Below are positions 24,387-32,617 of a stretch of DNA of 46,856 nucleotides, one piece after another. The translations under genes were made by a program, and so were the position numbers. Below the pieces are notes generated by a model. The model searched no databases, was not told the DNA's origin, and saw only the letters and a list, made by a program, of their open reading frames with translations. Position 1 is the stretch's first letter; every line of letters starts with the position of its first letter. Origin of the DNA: Pseudomonadales bacterium (GTDB taxonomy: Bacteria; Pseudomonadota; Gammaproteobacteria; Pseudomonadales; Ketobacteraceae); assembly GCA_002701845.1 (NCBI GenBank), contig NZXG01000019.1, positions 1 through 46,856 of the forward strand. The letters run 5' to 3'.

Positions 24387-26709
24387 GGCGGTTCGGTTTG
24401 CGTTTGGGTGCCGTGGATGATTCCGCCGCCGGCGCCCCCTGAAACACCGTGGGGCGAATAAAACTGCCCAGGCCGGCCCGCTCCAGCATCAAATCCACGT
24501 GACTTTTGATCACCGCCGCGTTATCCATCTTCCACACCTGCTCCAGCAACTCCTGAGCCGCCTCGATACGGATTTTGCGCAGCACCCATTTCACCCGCAG
24601 CAAACTGGTGGCGCTCATGCTCAGGGTTTCGTAACCCATGGCCGTGAGCAGAATGGCGGAGCGGGGATCGCCGGCCATTTCCCCACAGATGGACACCGGG
24701 GTGCCCTCCTCGCGGGCCACATCAATGATATGTTTCAGGGCCCGCAACACCGAGGGGTGAAAGGCCTGGTACAGATTGGCCACCCGCCGGTTGTTGCGAT
24801 CCACCGCCAGCAGATACTGGGTCAGGTCGTTACTGCCCACGGAAATAAAATCACACTGCTGCACGAAATCCCGGATCTGATACACCGCCGCCGGCACCTC
24901 GATCATCACCCCCACTTCCGGCATCTGCACATGGGCACCTTCCTCCAGCACCTCCAGGTAGGCCCGGTGAATCAAATGCATGGCCTCATCGATTTCCATC
25001 ACCGAACTTACCATGGGCAACATGATGCGCAGGTTATCCAGGCTTTCGCTGGCCCAGAGCATGGCGCGGATCTGCACCAGAAAAATTTCCGGATGATCCA
25101 GGGTGACCCGAATCCCGCGCCAGCCCAGAAACGGGTTGTCCTCCTGTATCGGGAAGTAGGGCAGGGACTTGTCGCCACCAATGTCCAGGGTGCGCATGGT
25201 CACCGGCGCCGGATAAAAGGCTTCCAGTTGCTGGCGGTAGATCTCCATCTGTTCCGTTTCACTGGGGAACCGATCCCGCACCATAAACGGAATCTCGGTG
25301 CGATACAGGCCCACGCCCTCGGCACCCCGCTGCAGGGAAATATTTACGTCCGCCATCAGACCGGTGTTCACAAACAGGTTCACCCGGTGACCATCCTCGG
25401 TTTCGCAGGCCAAGTCCGTCACCGCCTCCAGTTCCTTGGACAGCTCCTCCTGCTCGCTGATGATGGCCTGATACTGGCGCACCACTTCCAGCGCCGGCTG
25501 GACGATAACCTCTCCCCGGTGGCCATCCAAAATCAGCCGCAGCCCCTCCAGGCGCGACAGGGGGAACTCCCCCACCCCCACCACCGTGGGAATCCCCAGG
25601 GAGCGGGCCACAATCGACATGTGACTGTTGCTGGAGCCGTGCAGAGACACAATCCCCACGATCCGCTCCCGGGGAATGTCCACGAAAATGGTGGGGGTGA
25701 TATCCTCCCCCACCACGATGGCCTGCTCGGGAATGGGGGCGCTCAGGGTCTTGGCCTCCTGCAGATAAGCCAGAATCCGCAACCCCAGGTCCCGCACGTC
25801 GGAGGCCCGGGCCCGCAGGTAGTTATCCTCCATGGCCTCGAACGCGGCCACGTGTTTCAGCACCACCTCCCGCAGCGCCCCCTGCACCCAGTTACCCGCC
25901 TGCACGTGGGCGCGGATCTCCCCCGCCAGGGCATTGTCGTCCAGCATCCGCTCGTACACCTGGAACAGGGCCTGCTCTTCCGGGGGCAGGGTTTGGGAGG
26001 CCTTCTCGCTAAGGGCGCGGATATCCGCCCGCACCTGTTTCAGGGCATCGTTAAAGGCCTTCAGCTCTTTTTTGACATTCTTCACCGGCCGGTCCGGCAC
26101 TGACTTGAAGTCCGCCGGAGGATACACCACGAAGGCGGTGCCGATGGCCACCCCCACGCAACCCACCACCCCATCGAACTTGGTCACCGGGCTGCCCATG
26201 GCGTTGCCGAAGATGCCATCGATGGCACCGGTGGCCTCGGCATGGGCCACCACCGCCGCCAGCTGGGCGGAGATGGTCACCAGGAAGGCTTCCTCCTCCT
26301 GATCAAACCGGCGCCGGTCCCGCTGCTGGACGACGATGACGCCCAACAGCTTGCGGTGATGGATAATGGGCACCCCCAAGAAGGAATGGAAGGGCTCCTC
26401 ACCGGTTTCCTGCAGATAACGGAACTTGGGATGGGAGGGGGCATCGTCCAGGTTGATGGGCTCTTCCCGCATGCCCACCTGGCCCACCAGACCCTCGGAG
26501 AAATTCAGAGTGGCGGTGCCCACCGCCTCTTTCTTCAGGCCCTCGGTGGCCATCAGGAAGTAGCGGTTGGCGGTGTGATCCAGCAGGTAGATGGAGCAGA
26601 CTTCGGTACCCATGGACTGTCGTACCCGAGCCACCATCACGTCCAGTGCCGATGACAGATCGGGGGCGGAGTTCACCTCCTGTACGATACGCCTCAGGGT
26701 TTCAAGCAT
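24376..26709 (-). CDS. ptsP: PtsP, GAF-domain phosphoenolpyruvate phosphotransferase (EI-Ntr)
   Basis: A 777-residue protein, the first phosphotransferase of the nitrogen-related PTS, which autophosphorylates with phosphoenolpyruvate and passes phosphate to NPr. Residues 1-170 form a GAF sensor domain; then an EI N-terminal domain, the swivelling His domain with the active-site His (GSSNSHMSIVARSLGIP, near residue 360) and the PEP-binding barrel (DIGGDKSLPYFPIQEDNP; SVGSNDLTQYLLAVDRNN). I start at the ATG at 26709 (MLETLRRIV), where family members begin; a GTG 16 codons upstream is also open. It follows rppH in the same direction by 71 bp. Confidence 0.95.
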   Translation of the reverse strand: MLETLRRIVQEVNSAPDLSSALDVMVARVRQSMGTEVCSIYLLDHTANRYFLMATEGLKKEAVGTATLNFSEGLVGQVGMREEPINLDDAPSHPKFRYLQETGEEPFHSFLGVPIIHHRKLLGVIVVQQRDRRRFDQEEEAFLVTISAQLAAVVAHAEATGAIDGIFGNAMGSPVTKFDGVVGCVGVAIGTAFVVYPPADFKSVPDRPVKNVKKELKAFNDALKQVRADIRALSEKASQTLPPEEQALFQVYERMLDDNALAGEIRAHVQAGNWVQGALREVVLKHVAAFEAMEDNYLRARASDVRDLGLRILAYLQEAKTLSAPIPEQAIVVGEDITPTIFVDIPRERIVGIVSLHGSSNSHMSIVARSLGIPTVVGVGEFPLSRLEGLRLILDGHRGEVIVQPALEVVRQYQAIISEQEELSKELEAVTDLACETEDGHRVNLFVNTGLMADVNISLQRGAEGVGLYRTEIPFMVRDRFPSETEQMEIYRQQLEAFYPAPVTMRTLDIGGDKSLPYFPIQEDNPFLGWRGIRVTLDHPEIFLVQIRAMLWASESLDNLRIMLPMVSSVMEIDEAMHLIHRAYLEVLEEGAHVQMPEVGVMIEVPAAVYQIRDFVQQCDFISVGSNDLTQYLLAVDRNNRRVANLYQAFHPSVLRALKHIIDVAREEGTPVSICGEMAGDPRSAILLTAMGYETLSMSATSLLRVKWVLRKIRIEAAQELLEQVWKMDNAAVIKSHVDLMLERAGLGSFIRPTVFQGAPAAESSTAPKRKPNRRSP

Positions 26710-26780
26710 TGACAGTTTCTCGCAGCCGATGGCTGTGGGGGCATCCCGCCCCGACACAAGCCTGGAATTGACTCACCGCA

Positions 26781-27311
26781 TTACCGGTTTTTTATAATTC
26801 TGCAGCTCTCCGCCGCCGCCAACCCATGCTGGGACGCGGCGGCATGGAGCGAAGGCGCCAGCTCTTTCAACGCATTGCGGTAGACCTCACGTTTAAATGA
26901 CACCACCTGATTCAGCGGGTACCAGTAACTGACCCAGCGCCAGTCGTCGAACTCTGGTGGGTCGCCGTATTCGAAACTGACCCGACTTTCGCAACCGGTA
27001 AGCATCAGCAGAAACCACTTCTGTTTCTGACCCACACAGAGCGGCTTGCTGCGGTAGCGCAGAAAGCGCTTGGGCAGACGATAGCGCAGCCAGCCCCGGG
27101 TGGCGCTGACCAGCCTCACATCATCCGGTCGCAGGCCGATTTCCTCGCGCAACTCCCGGTACAGTGCCTGCTCCGCGGTTTCGTGCTCGGCAATGCCACC
27201 CTGGGGAAACTGCCACGCATCCTGACCCACCCGCCGGGCCCAAAGCACCTGGCCGTGGGGATTGGCCAGAATGATGCCCACATTCGGCCTGAATCCGTCC
27301 TCGTCAATCAC
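26781..27311 (-). CDS. rppH: RNA pyrophosphohydrolase
   Basis: A 176-residue Nudix enzyme that removes pyrophosphate from the 5' end of transcripts and so starts RNase E-dependent decay. The Nudix box occupies residues 38-60 ([20 protein letters not shown]). The N-terminus [17 protein letters not shown] and the segment [19 protein letters not shown] are the RppH pattern. Translation starts with GTG, as in several relatives. It is the first gene of rppH-ptsP, the order seen in Pseudomonas and Legionella. It is divergent from the HAD phosphatase gene across 230 bp that hold no gene. Confidence 0.96.
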   Translation of the reverse strand: MIDEDGFRPNVGIILANPHGQVLWARRVGQDAWQFPQGGIAEHETAEQALYRELREEIGLRPDDVRLVSATRGWLRYRLPKRFLRYRSKPLCVGQKQKWFLLMLTGCESRVSFEYGDPPEFDDWRWVSYWYPLNQVVSFKREVYRNALKELAPSLHAAASQHGLAAAESCRIIKNR

Positions 27312-27541
27312 GTTATGGTTTCCAATTCATCACTAGGATTATAAATACCCTAGTCTGTCCGCCGGCACAACTGGGATTTGGTGATCCCGGGCCCGCTCCG
27401 GACCTTCTCCGGGTCTCAATACTATAGAACTATTTGTTTGATTTTTCGAAGTTTTTAACTGCAAAAACAGGCACCTCCGTTTTCGCCCGGGAACGGAGCT
27501 GATACACTGAATTCACTTTCACTCCGGACCCCGGTACGCCC

Positions 27542-28198
27542 ATGACCCTGGCCATCTTCGATCTCGACAACACCCTGCTCGCCGGCGACAGCGATCACGC
27601 CTGGGGCGAGTATCTGGTGAACAAAGGCGTGGTGAGCGATGACTTTTATCGCCAGCAGAATGATCACTTCTACGAACTGTACAAACAGGGGCGGCTGGAT
27701 ATTATGGCCTACCTGGAATTTGCCCTGGAGCCACTGACCCGGTTCGATGCGGTGCAACTGGCGGCCATGCATGAGGAGTTTATGGAGCGCTATGTGGCCC
27801 CCATGCGCCAGGCCAAGGCCGACGCCCTGCTGCAGCAACACCGGGAGCAGGGTCATTTCCTGCTGATCATCACCGCCACCAACAGTTTTATCACCCGCCC
27901 CATCGCCCGGGCCCTGGGAGTGGATGATATTCTCGCCACCGAGCCGGAGCGGGTGGACGGCCGCTATACCGGCGCCGTCAGTGGCACCCCCTGCTATCAG
28001 GAAGGCAAAGTGGAACGCCTGCACCAGTGGCTGGCACAAACCGGCCACGACCTGGCGGGCAGTTATTTCTACAGTGACTCCATTAACGACCTGCCGTTGC
28101 TGGAAGCGGTCAGCCACCCGGTGGTGGTGGATGGTGATCAGCGACTCTGCGCCATTGCGAAGGAACGGAACTGGCCATGCCTGTCGCTGCGCGACTGA
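27542..28198 (+). CDS. HAD-IB family phosphatase (SerB-like)
   Basis: A 218-residue soluble haloacid-dehalogenase phosphatase. Motif I is FDLDNTLL (D7, D9), motif II ITATNSFIT, and motif III the Lys of EGKVERL with YSDSINDLPLLEAV holding the acidic pair. A helical cap lies between motifs I and II. Its place next to rppH matches Pseudomonas genomes, where such a gene has been described as a histidinol-phosphate phosphatase; phosphoserine is an alternative substrate. Its last 22 bp overlap the start of the imelysin-like lipoprotein gene, so the two form an operon. Confidence 0.85.
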   Translation: MTLAIFDLDNTLLAGDSDHAWGEYLVNKGVVSDDFYRQQNDHFYELYKQGRLDIMAYLEFALEPLTRFDAVQLAAMHEEFMERYVAPMRQAKADALLQQHREQGHFLLIITATNSFITRPIARALGVDDILATEPERVDGRYTGAVSGTPCYQEGKVERLHQWLAQTGHDLAGSYFYSDSINDLPLLEAVSHPVVVDGDQRLCAIAKERNWPCLSLRD

Positions 28199-29175
28199 AG
28201 GCCGGGCTCTGCGCCCTGGTGCTGGTCCTGAGCGCCTGCGATCAGCCCGGGGAGCCCCCCGCCCCGGCGCCGGCGGAGACCGCCCCCGGGCCTGAGGAAT
28301 CCGCCAAGCTGACGCCCCGGGAAGCGGACGCCCTGAGCCGGTTCCAGAGCGGCGCCTCTGAGCTGTTGCGGGCCCTGGCGGTGTGTACCGACACCTTCAC
28401 CACCCTGGGGGAACAGTTTCTGAACCAACCGCAGGAGGCGCACCTGGACAGCCTCAAGGCCCAGTGGCAGGGCTGTTATGACCGCTACCAGGCCAGCACC
28501 ATGCTCACCGGCTTCAGCCCCGACCAGCGGGAACTGCTGCGGCAGTGGCGCCAGCGTTTGGGCAGCCCCCTGACCATGCCCGGCTTTATTGACAGTATTC
28601 AGGGCTATCCTCACAGCGGCATCGTCAACGACGCCAGCCTGCCCCTGACGGTGGAGGCGCTGCGGGAGCAGCAGGGGCTGACGGATGACGCGGAGGTGAG
28701 TACCGGGTTTCAGGTGGTGGAATTTCTGCTCTGGGGGGAAGGCGCGGACAACCCGGACCTGCCACCACGGCCCGTCAGCGACTACCAGGAAATCCAGCAG
28801 TGGCCGGCCGCCAATGCCGGGCTGCCGGTGAGCGAGCACCCCAACAACCGGCGCCGGCGGCTGTTGGCCCTGGAGCTTGCCATACTGGCGGAAGACAGCC
28901 AGGGTCTGCTGGCGGCCTGGCAAAGCGGCAACCTGCCCCCCACGCAAGCGGCGGCTCACACCTGGCGCCTGCAACAGGCTCAGGCCATGCTCTCGGCCCT
29001 GGAAGCGAACCCGGACAATGCGGTGTTACGGGAATACCTGCAGCGCTGGGTCCAACAGCAGGTGATTCCCCTGTTGCCTCCCGGCGACCCTGACACTGAC
29101 CTGGAATCGCGCCTGACCCAGGCCCTGGAAGTCTGGCTCAAAGCGCCGCCGTCACCCGGAAGAACAACGCCTTGA
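28177..29175 (+). CDS. Imelysin-like lipoprotein
   Basis: A 332-residue lipoprotein. The signal sequence ends LVLSACDQPG; Asp at +2 after the lipid-bearing Cys suggests retention in the inner membrane by the Lol rule. A Pro-rich linker is followed by a helical imelysin-like (peptidase M75) domain: LAVCTDTF, YPHSGIVND, and TGFQVVEFLLWGEG. Imelysin-like proteins take part in periplasmic iron uptake rather than proteolysis. The family G-x-H-x-x-E motif reads G-F-Q-V-V-E here, with Gln179 in place of His, so metal binding may be lost or altered. It overlaps the upstream phosphatase gene by 22 bp and the convergent methyltransferase gene by 38 bp. Confidence 0.8.
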   Translation: MPVAARLKAGLCALVLVLSACDQPGEPPAPAPAETAPGPEESAKLTPREADALSRFQSGASELLRALAVCTDTFTTLGEQFLNQPQEAHLDSLKAQWQGCYDRYQASTMLTGFSPDQRELLRQWRQRLGSPLTMPGFIDSIQGYPHSGIVNDASLPLTVEALREQQGLTDDAEVSTGFQVVEFLLWGEGADNPDLPPRPVSDYQEIQQWPAANAGLPVSEHPNNRRRRLLALELAILAEDSQGLLAAWQSGNLPPTQAAAHTWRLQQAQAMLSALEANPDNAVLREYLQRWVQQQVIPLLPPGDPDTDLESRLTQALEVWLKAPPSPGRTTP

Positions 29176-30343
29176 GGTATTGGGTTTCGACCATGGCCGG
29201 ATGCACCGGATGGTCGGCCCCCTGGGTACCCCGGTGCACCAGCTGCAGATGGCGATCCACGTGCCGCGCCGCGCCGCGCACGGTGTCCAGCAGCGTGGCC
29301 TCCGGCAGTTGCATGGAGCAGGAGGCAGACACCAGCAGGCCGCCCCGCTGCAGTAGCCGCAGCCCCAGGCTGTTGAGTTTCTGATACGCGGCGAGGCCGG
29401 TTTTGAAGTCCTTTTTGCGCTTGATAAAGGCCGGCGGATCCAACACCACCACATCGAACTTTTGGCCCTGTTCCAACAGCGCCTCCAGCACCGCAAAGGC
29501 ATTGCCCTGATACGTTGTAACCCGGCCCCCCACCCCCTGTTGGTCGGCATTGGCCTGCAACTGATCCAGGGCCGGCTCCGAGGCGTCCACCGCCGCCAGT
29601 TCCGAAGCGCCGGCCGCCAGGGCCTGCAGCCCCCAGCCCCCCAGGTAGGCAAACACGTCCAGTACCCGGCGGCCGGCCACCCAGCGGGTCAGCTCCCGGC
29701 GGTTGTCCCGGTGATCGTAAAACCAGCCGGTTTTCTGGCCGCTACTGGCAGGCACCTGGAATTCCACGCCGTTTTCCTCCAGCCTGAGGATGTCCGGCCA
29801 GGGACCCCGGGCCACCGCCACCTCCGCGGTCAGCCCCTCCTGCTCCCGCAACGGGCTGTCGTTGCGCCAGAGAATGCCCCGGGGCGCCAACACCGTCTCC
29901 AACGCCGCCTGCAGAAGCTCCCGCAGCCGCTCCATGCCCGCGGTGTTGAGCTGGGCCACCAGATAATCCCCATAGCGATCCACCACCAGACCGGACAGGC
30001 CATCGCTATCGCCGTAGACCAACCGATAATAAGGCTTGCCATAGACCTGCTCCCGCAGCGCCAGGGCCTGCTGCAGGCGCTGGGTGAGAAACTTCCGGTT
30101 CAGGGGCTGTTTCCAGTCCCGGGTCAGCAGGCGGCCGCAGATCAGGGAGTGGGGGTTGGCATAGCCCCGCCCCAGGGGCCGGCCGGAGGCCTCCTCGAAG
30201 ACCACCTCCAACCCCGGGGTCAGGTCCTGCAATGGGGTCACCGCGGTATCCACCTCGTTGCTGTAGACCCAGAGATGGCCACCTTTAAGGCGACGTTCCT
30301 CTTTGGCTTTCAGGCGGATACGGGGCTGATCATTAGTGGACAC
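29138..30343 (-). CDS. rlmI: RlmI-like 23S rRNA cytosine methyltransferase
   Basis: A 401-residue class I SAM-dependent methyltransferase with an N-terminal PUA domain (LKAKEERRLKGGHLWVYSNEV), an RlmI central domain (YRLVYGDSDGLSGLVVDRYGDYLVAQ), and a Rossmann core (RRVLDVFAYLGGWGLQALAAG, then VVVLDPPAFIK carrying the D-P-P-A motif IV and SCSMQL). E. coli RlmI methylates C1962 of 23S rRNA. I use the GTG at 30343 because GGGAG lies 7 bases upstream and the length matches the E. coli protein (396); a GTG 16 codons upstream is also open. It is convergent with the imelysin-like gene, overlapping 38 bp, and divergent from the HDOD gene. Confidence 0.85.
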   Translation of the reverse strand: MSTNDQPRIRLKAKEERRLKGGHLWVYSNEVDTAVTPLQDLTPGLEVVFEEASGRPLGRGYANPHSLICGRLLTRDWKQPLNRKFLTQRLQQALALREQVYGKPYYRLVYGDSDGLSGLVVDRYGDYLVAQLNTAGMERLRELLQAALETVLAPRGILWRNDSPLREQEGLTAEVAVARGPWPDILRLEENGVEFQVPASSGQKTGWFYDHRDNRRELTRWVAGRRVLDVFAYLGGWGLQALAAGASELAAVDASEPALDQLQANADQQGVGGRVTTYQGNAFAVLEALLEQGQKFDVVVLDPPAFIKRKKDFKTGLAAYQKLNSLGLRLLQRGGLLVSASCSMQLPEATLLDTVRGAARHVDRHLQLVHRGTQGADHPVHPAMVETQYLKALFFRVTAAL

Positions 30344-30437
30344 GGGCGGGCTCCCTGAGGCAAGGGCGGCGGGGACTGGAGCATCAGGCACCCACTGCTA
30401 AACTGAATATTGTCTTCTGCGCGCGAAGTATACCCAA

Positions 30438-31328
30438 ATGAACCCGACTCCCATACTGGACGACGAGCACATTGCCAAGATCCTGCGGGGCATCACCGTA
30501 CCGCCGCAACCGCAGGTGATCGTGGATATTCATATGGAGCAGGCCATGCCCAATCCGGATATTCATCGCATCGCCAAACTGATCAGTCAGGACGTGGGCC
30601 TGTCCGGCACCATCCTCAAGGTGGTGAATTCCAATCTGTTCGGCCTCAAAAACCGCATGGCCTCCATTGAGCAGGCGGTGCAGATCCTGGGCCTGCAGTC
30701 CATCATCCGGATAATGGAAGGGCTGTCCATCAAGAGCGAAATGGATGACGAAACCATCGTCAGCCTGAGCCGCTTCTGGGACAGCGCCATGGATATTGCC
30801 TCGGTGTCCGCCACCCTGGCCCGGGCTATTGGCTACCAGGCCCCGGACCGGGCCTACTGCCTGGGGCTATTCCACAACTGTGGCGTGCCCCTGCTGTTCC
30901 GGGCCCACGAAAACTATCAGGCGGTGCTGGAGGAGTCCTACGCCCAGCCCAACCCCCGGGTGATCGACCGGGAGAACCAGTACCTGAAAACCAATCACGC
31001 CGTGGTGGGTTATTTCGTGGCCAAATCCTGGTCCCTGCCGCCGGATTTATGCGAGGCGATTGCCGAGCACCACAGCGTGGAGAACATTTTCCGCCACCGG
31101 GCCCAGAGTTACGACCACGGCCGTAAAACCCTGCTGGCGATCCTGAAAATGGCCGAGCATATCTGCCGGGTGCACCTGACCCTGGGCAATCACGGGGAAG
31201 ACTACGAGTGGCAGGCCATCGGCCCGGATCTGCTGGCCTATGTGGGGCTCAGTGAGCTGGATTTCGACGACCTGACCGCCCAGGTGGAAAGCATCGGCAT
31301 CACCGGCACCGGCTATTACGACCATTGA
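30438..31328 (+). CDS. HDOD-domain protein
   Basis: A 296-residue soluble protein with an HDOD domain, a catalytically degenerate relative of HD phosphohydrolases. Features are PDIHRIAKLISQDVGLSGTILKVVNS, KNRMASIEQAVQILGLQSI, GLFHNCGVPLLF (HN in place of the metal-binding HD pair) and EAIAEHHSV. HDOD proteins act as scaffolds in signalling pathways, often linked to c-di-GMP or two-component systems, and this one has no output domain. It is divergent from the RlmI-like gene and precedes the secreted protein gene by 89 bp in the same direction. Confidence 0.85.
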   Translation: MNPTPILDDEHIAKILRGITVPPQPQVIVDIHMEQAMPNPDIHRIAKLISQDVGLSGTILKVVNSNLFGLKNRMASIEQAVQILGLQSIIRIMEGLSIKSEMDDETIVSLSRFWDSAMDIASVSATLARAIGYQAPDRAYCLGLFHNCGVPLLFRAHENYQAVLEESYAQPNPRVIDRENQYLKTNHAVVGYFVAKSWSLPPDLCEAIAEHHSVENIFRHRAQSYDHGRKTLLAILKMAEHICRVHLTLGNHGEDYEWQAIGPDLLAYVGLSELDFDDLTAQVESIGITGTGYYDH

Positions 31329-31417
31329 GACGACACATTCTGTTGCCCTGAACACTTCTCACTCTACCCTGGCTTCGGTAGACTCTGGCTCCTGTTGTTA
31401 ATCCCTGGGGATAGAAC

Positions 31418-32602
31418 ATGGATTGGAAAGATTTGCTCAACGCGCGCTGGTCACTGGCCCGGGCGGTGCTGCTGAGTCTGCTGCTGGCGGGCACCCTGAC
31501 GCCCCCGGCCCAGGGGGCCCTGATTGGCGCCACCAGTGATCCCAAGGTGGCCCGGGTTCCGGTAAAAGAGGGGCGAACCCTGCAAATCCGCTGGGTGATT
31601 TCCACCACCTCCGCCCACGATACCGGCGCTTTTTCCGCCCAGGGGGTGCTGAAGGACGCCGCCACCAGCACCGTATTGAAAACCCACGCCACCCCCTTCA
31701 ACAAAACCGAGGGTGCGGGCCCTCTGCGGTTTGAGGAATCACTCACCATCACCCCGGAAGAGGCCGGCGAGTGGCTGCAGCTGGGTTATCGGGAACTGCA
31801 TTACAGCCGCCAGTTCAGCACCGGCAGCGAGCGCCCCACCACCAGCCAGGCCCGGGTGACCATTCTGCTGCAAGGGGAGGACACAGCGGAAGGCGGCAAC
31901 GGCAGCGCCATCCCCTTTGCCCTGCATCATCTGGAACTGGGATTCAAACCCCAGCGGTTCCGCAGCCAGGTGGCCCGGGGGCTGCCGCTGCAGGCGCAGC
32001 TGAGCGTGGCCTACGCCGGGGAAGGCTCCCTGGAGGGCAGCTGGCAACTGGGAAGCCTGGATCCGGAAAGTGGCCAGATGCGCTATCGGGAACTGGCCCA
32101 GGTAAAAAAAGAGCTCAAGGCCGGCGGCCGGGACTGGTTGCTGAGCCCGCAGCTGCCCACCGACACCCTGGGCCGGCATATTCTGCGCTTTTGCAGTCTC
32201 ACCAGCCTGGAAACCAGCCCCGTGGCCATGGAGTCGCTGTGTAACGACCCCGCCACCAGCGCCAGCCTGCCCTACGAGGTAGTGGAAAGCCAGCCCCAGC
32301 CGGAGCCGGAGTCCGCCCCCGCCACCCTCACCGGCGATACCCGCCTGAGCTGGCCCGCCACCCCGGAAACCGTGGTCTATGAGCTGGTGTTGCACGAGCA
32401 CAGCGGCAAAGAGGCGGTGACTTCCAGCCAGTTCGTGGGTCGGCTGCTGATCCCGGCGCAACAGCAATCCACCACGCTCTCACCCCAGCTGATGGAGCGC
32501 CTGAAGCCCGGCAGTCACTATCAATGGCAGGTGCAGGCACTGGACCGTCACGGCGAACTGATTCGCGCCACGGCCCCCGCCAGTTTCGTGTTTTTACCCT
32601 GA
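31418..32602 (+). CDS. Exported protein of unknown function
   Basis: A 394-residue protein that I cannot assign. Residues 14-35 form a signal peptide (LARAVLLSLLLAGTLTPPAQG), cleaved probably after AQG-A. The mature protein is beta-rich throughout: an N-terminal domain with LQIRWVISTTSAHDTGAF, a Pro/Glu linker near residue 290 (ESQPQPEPESAPA), and a C-terminal domain resembling a fibronectin type III fold (DTRLSWPATPETVVYELVLHE ... GSHYQWQVQALDRHG). It could be a periplasmic or surface-exposed adhesin-like or structural protein. It is convergent with the antiporter gene, 15 bp away, and follows the HDOD gene in the same direction. Confidence 0.65.
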   Translation: MDWKDLLNARWSLARAVLLSLLLAGTLTPPAQGALIGATSDPKVARVPVKEGRTLQIRWVISTTSAHDTGAFSAQGVLKDAATSTVLKTHATPFNKTEGAGPLRFEESLTITPEEAGEWLQLGYRELHYSRQFSTGSERPTTSQARVTILLQGEDTAEGGNGSAIPFALHHLELGFKPQRFRSQVARGLPLQAQLSVAYAGEGSLEGSWQLGSLDPESGQMRYRELAQVKKELKAGGRDWLLSPQLPTDTLGRHILRFCSLTSLETSPVAMESLCNDPATSASLPYEVVESQPQPEPESAPATLTGDTRLSWPATPETVVYELVLHEHSGKEAVTSSQFVGRLLIPAQQQSTTLSPQLMERLKPGSHYQWQVQALDRHGELIRATAPASFVFLP

Positions 32603-32617
32603 AGCCGGCGGCCGCCA

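Noticed and set aside
24499-26103. A 534-codon frame on the plus strand antisense to ptsP
   Set aside because: It mirrors the ptsP coding frame, is rich in His, Gln and Pro as expected of antisense reading in GC-rich DNA, and has no domain.
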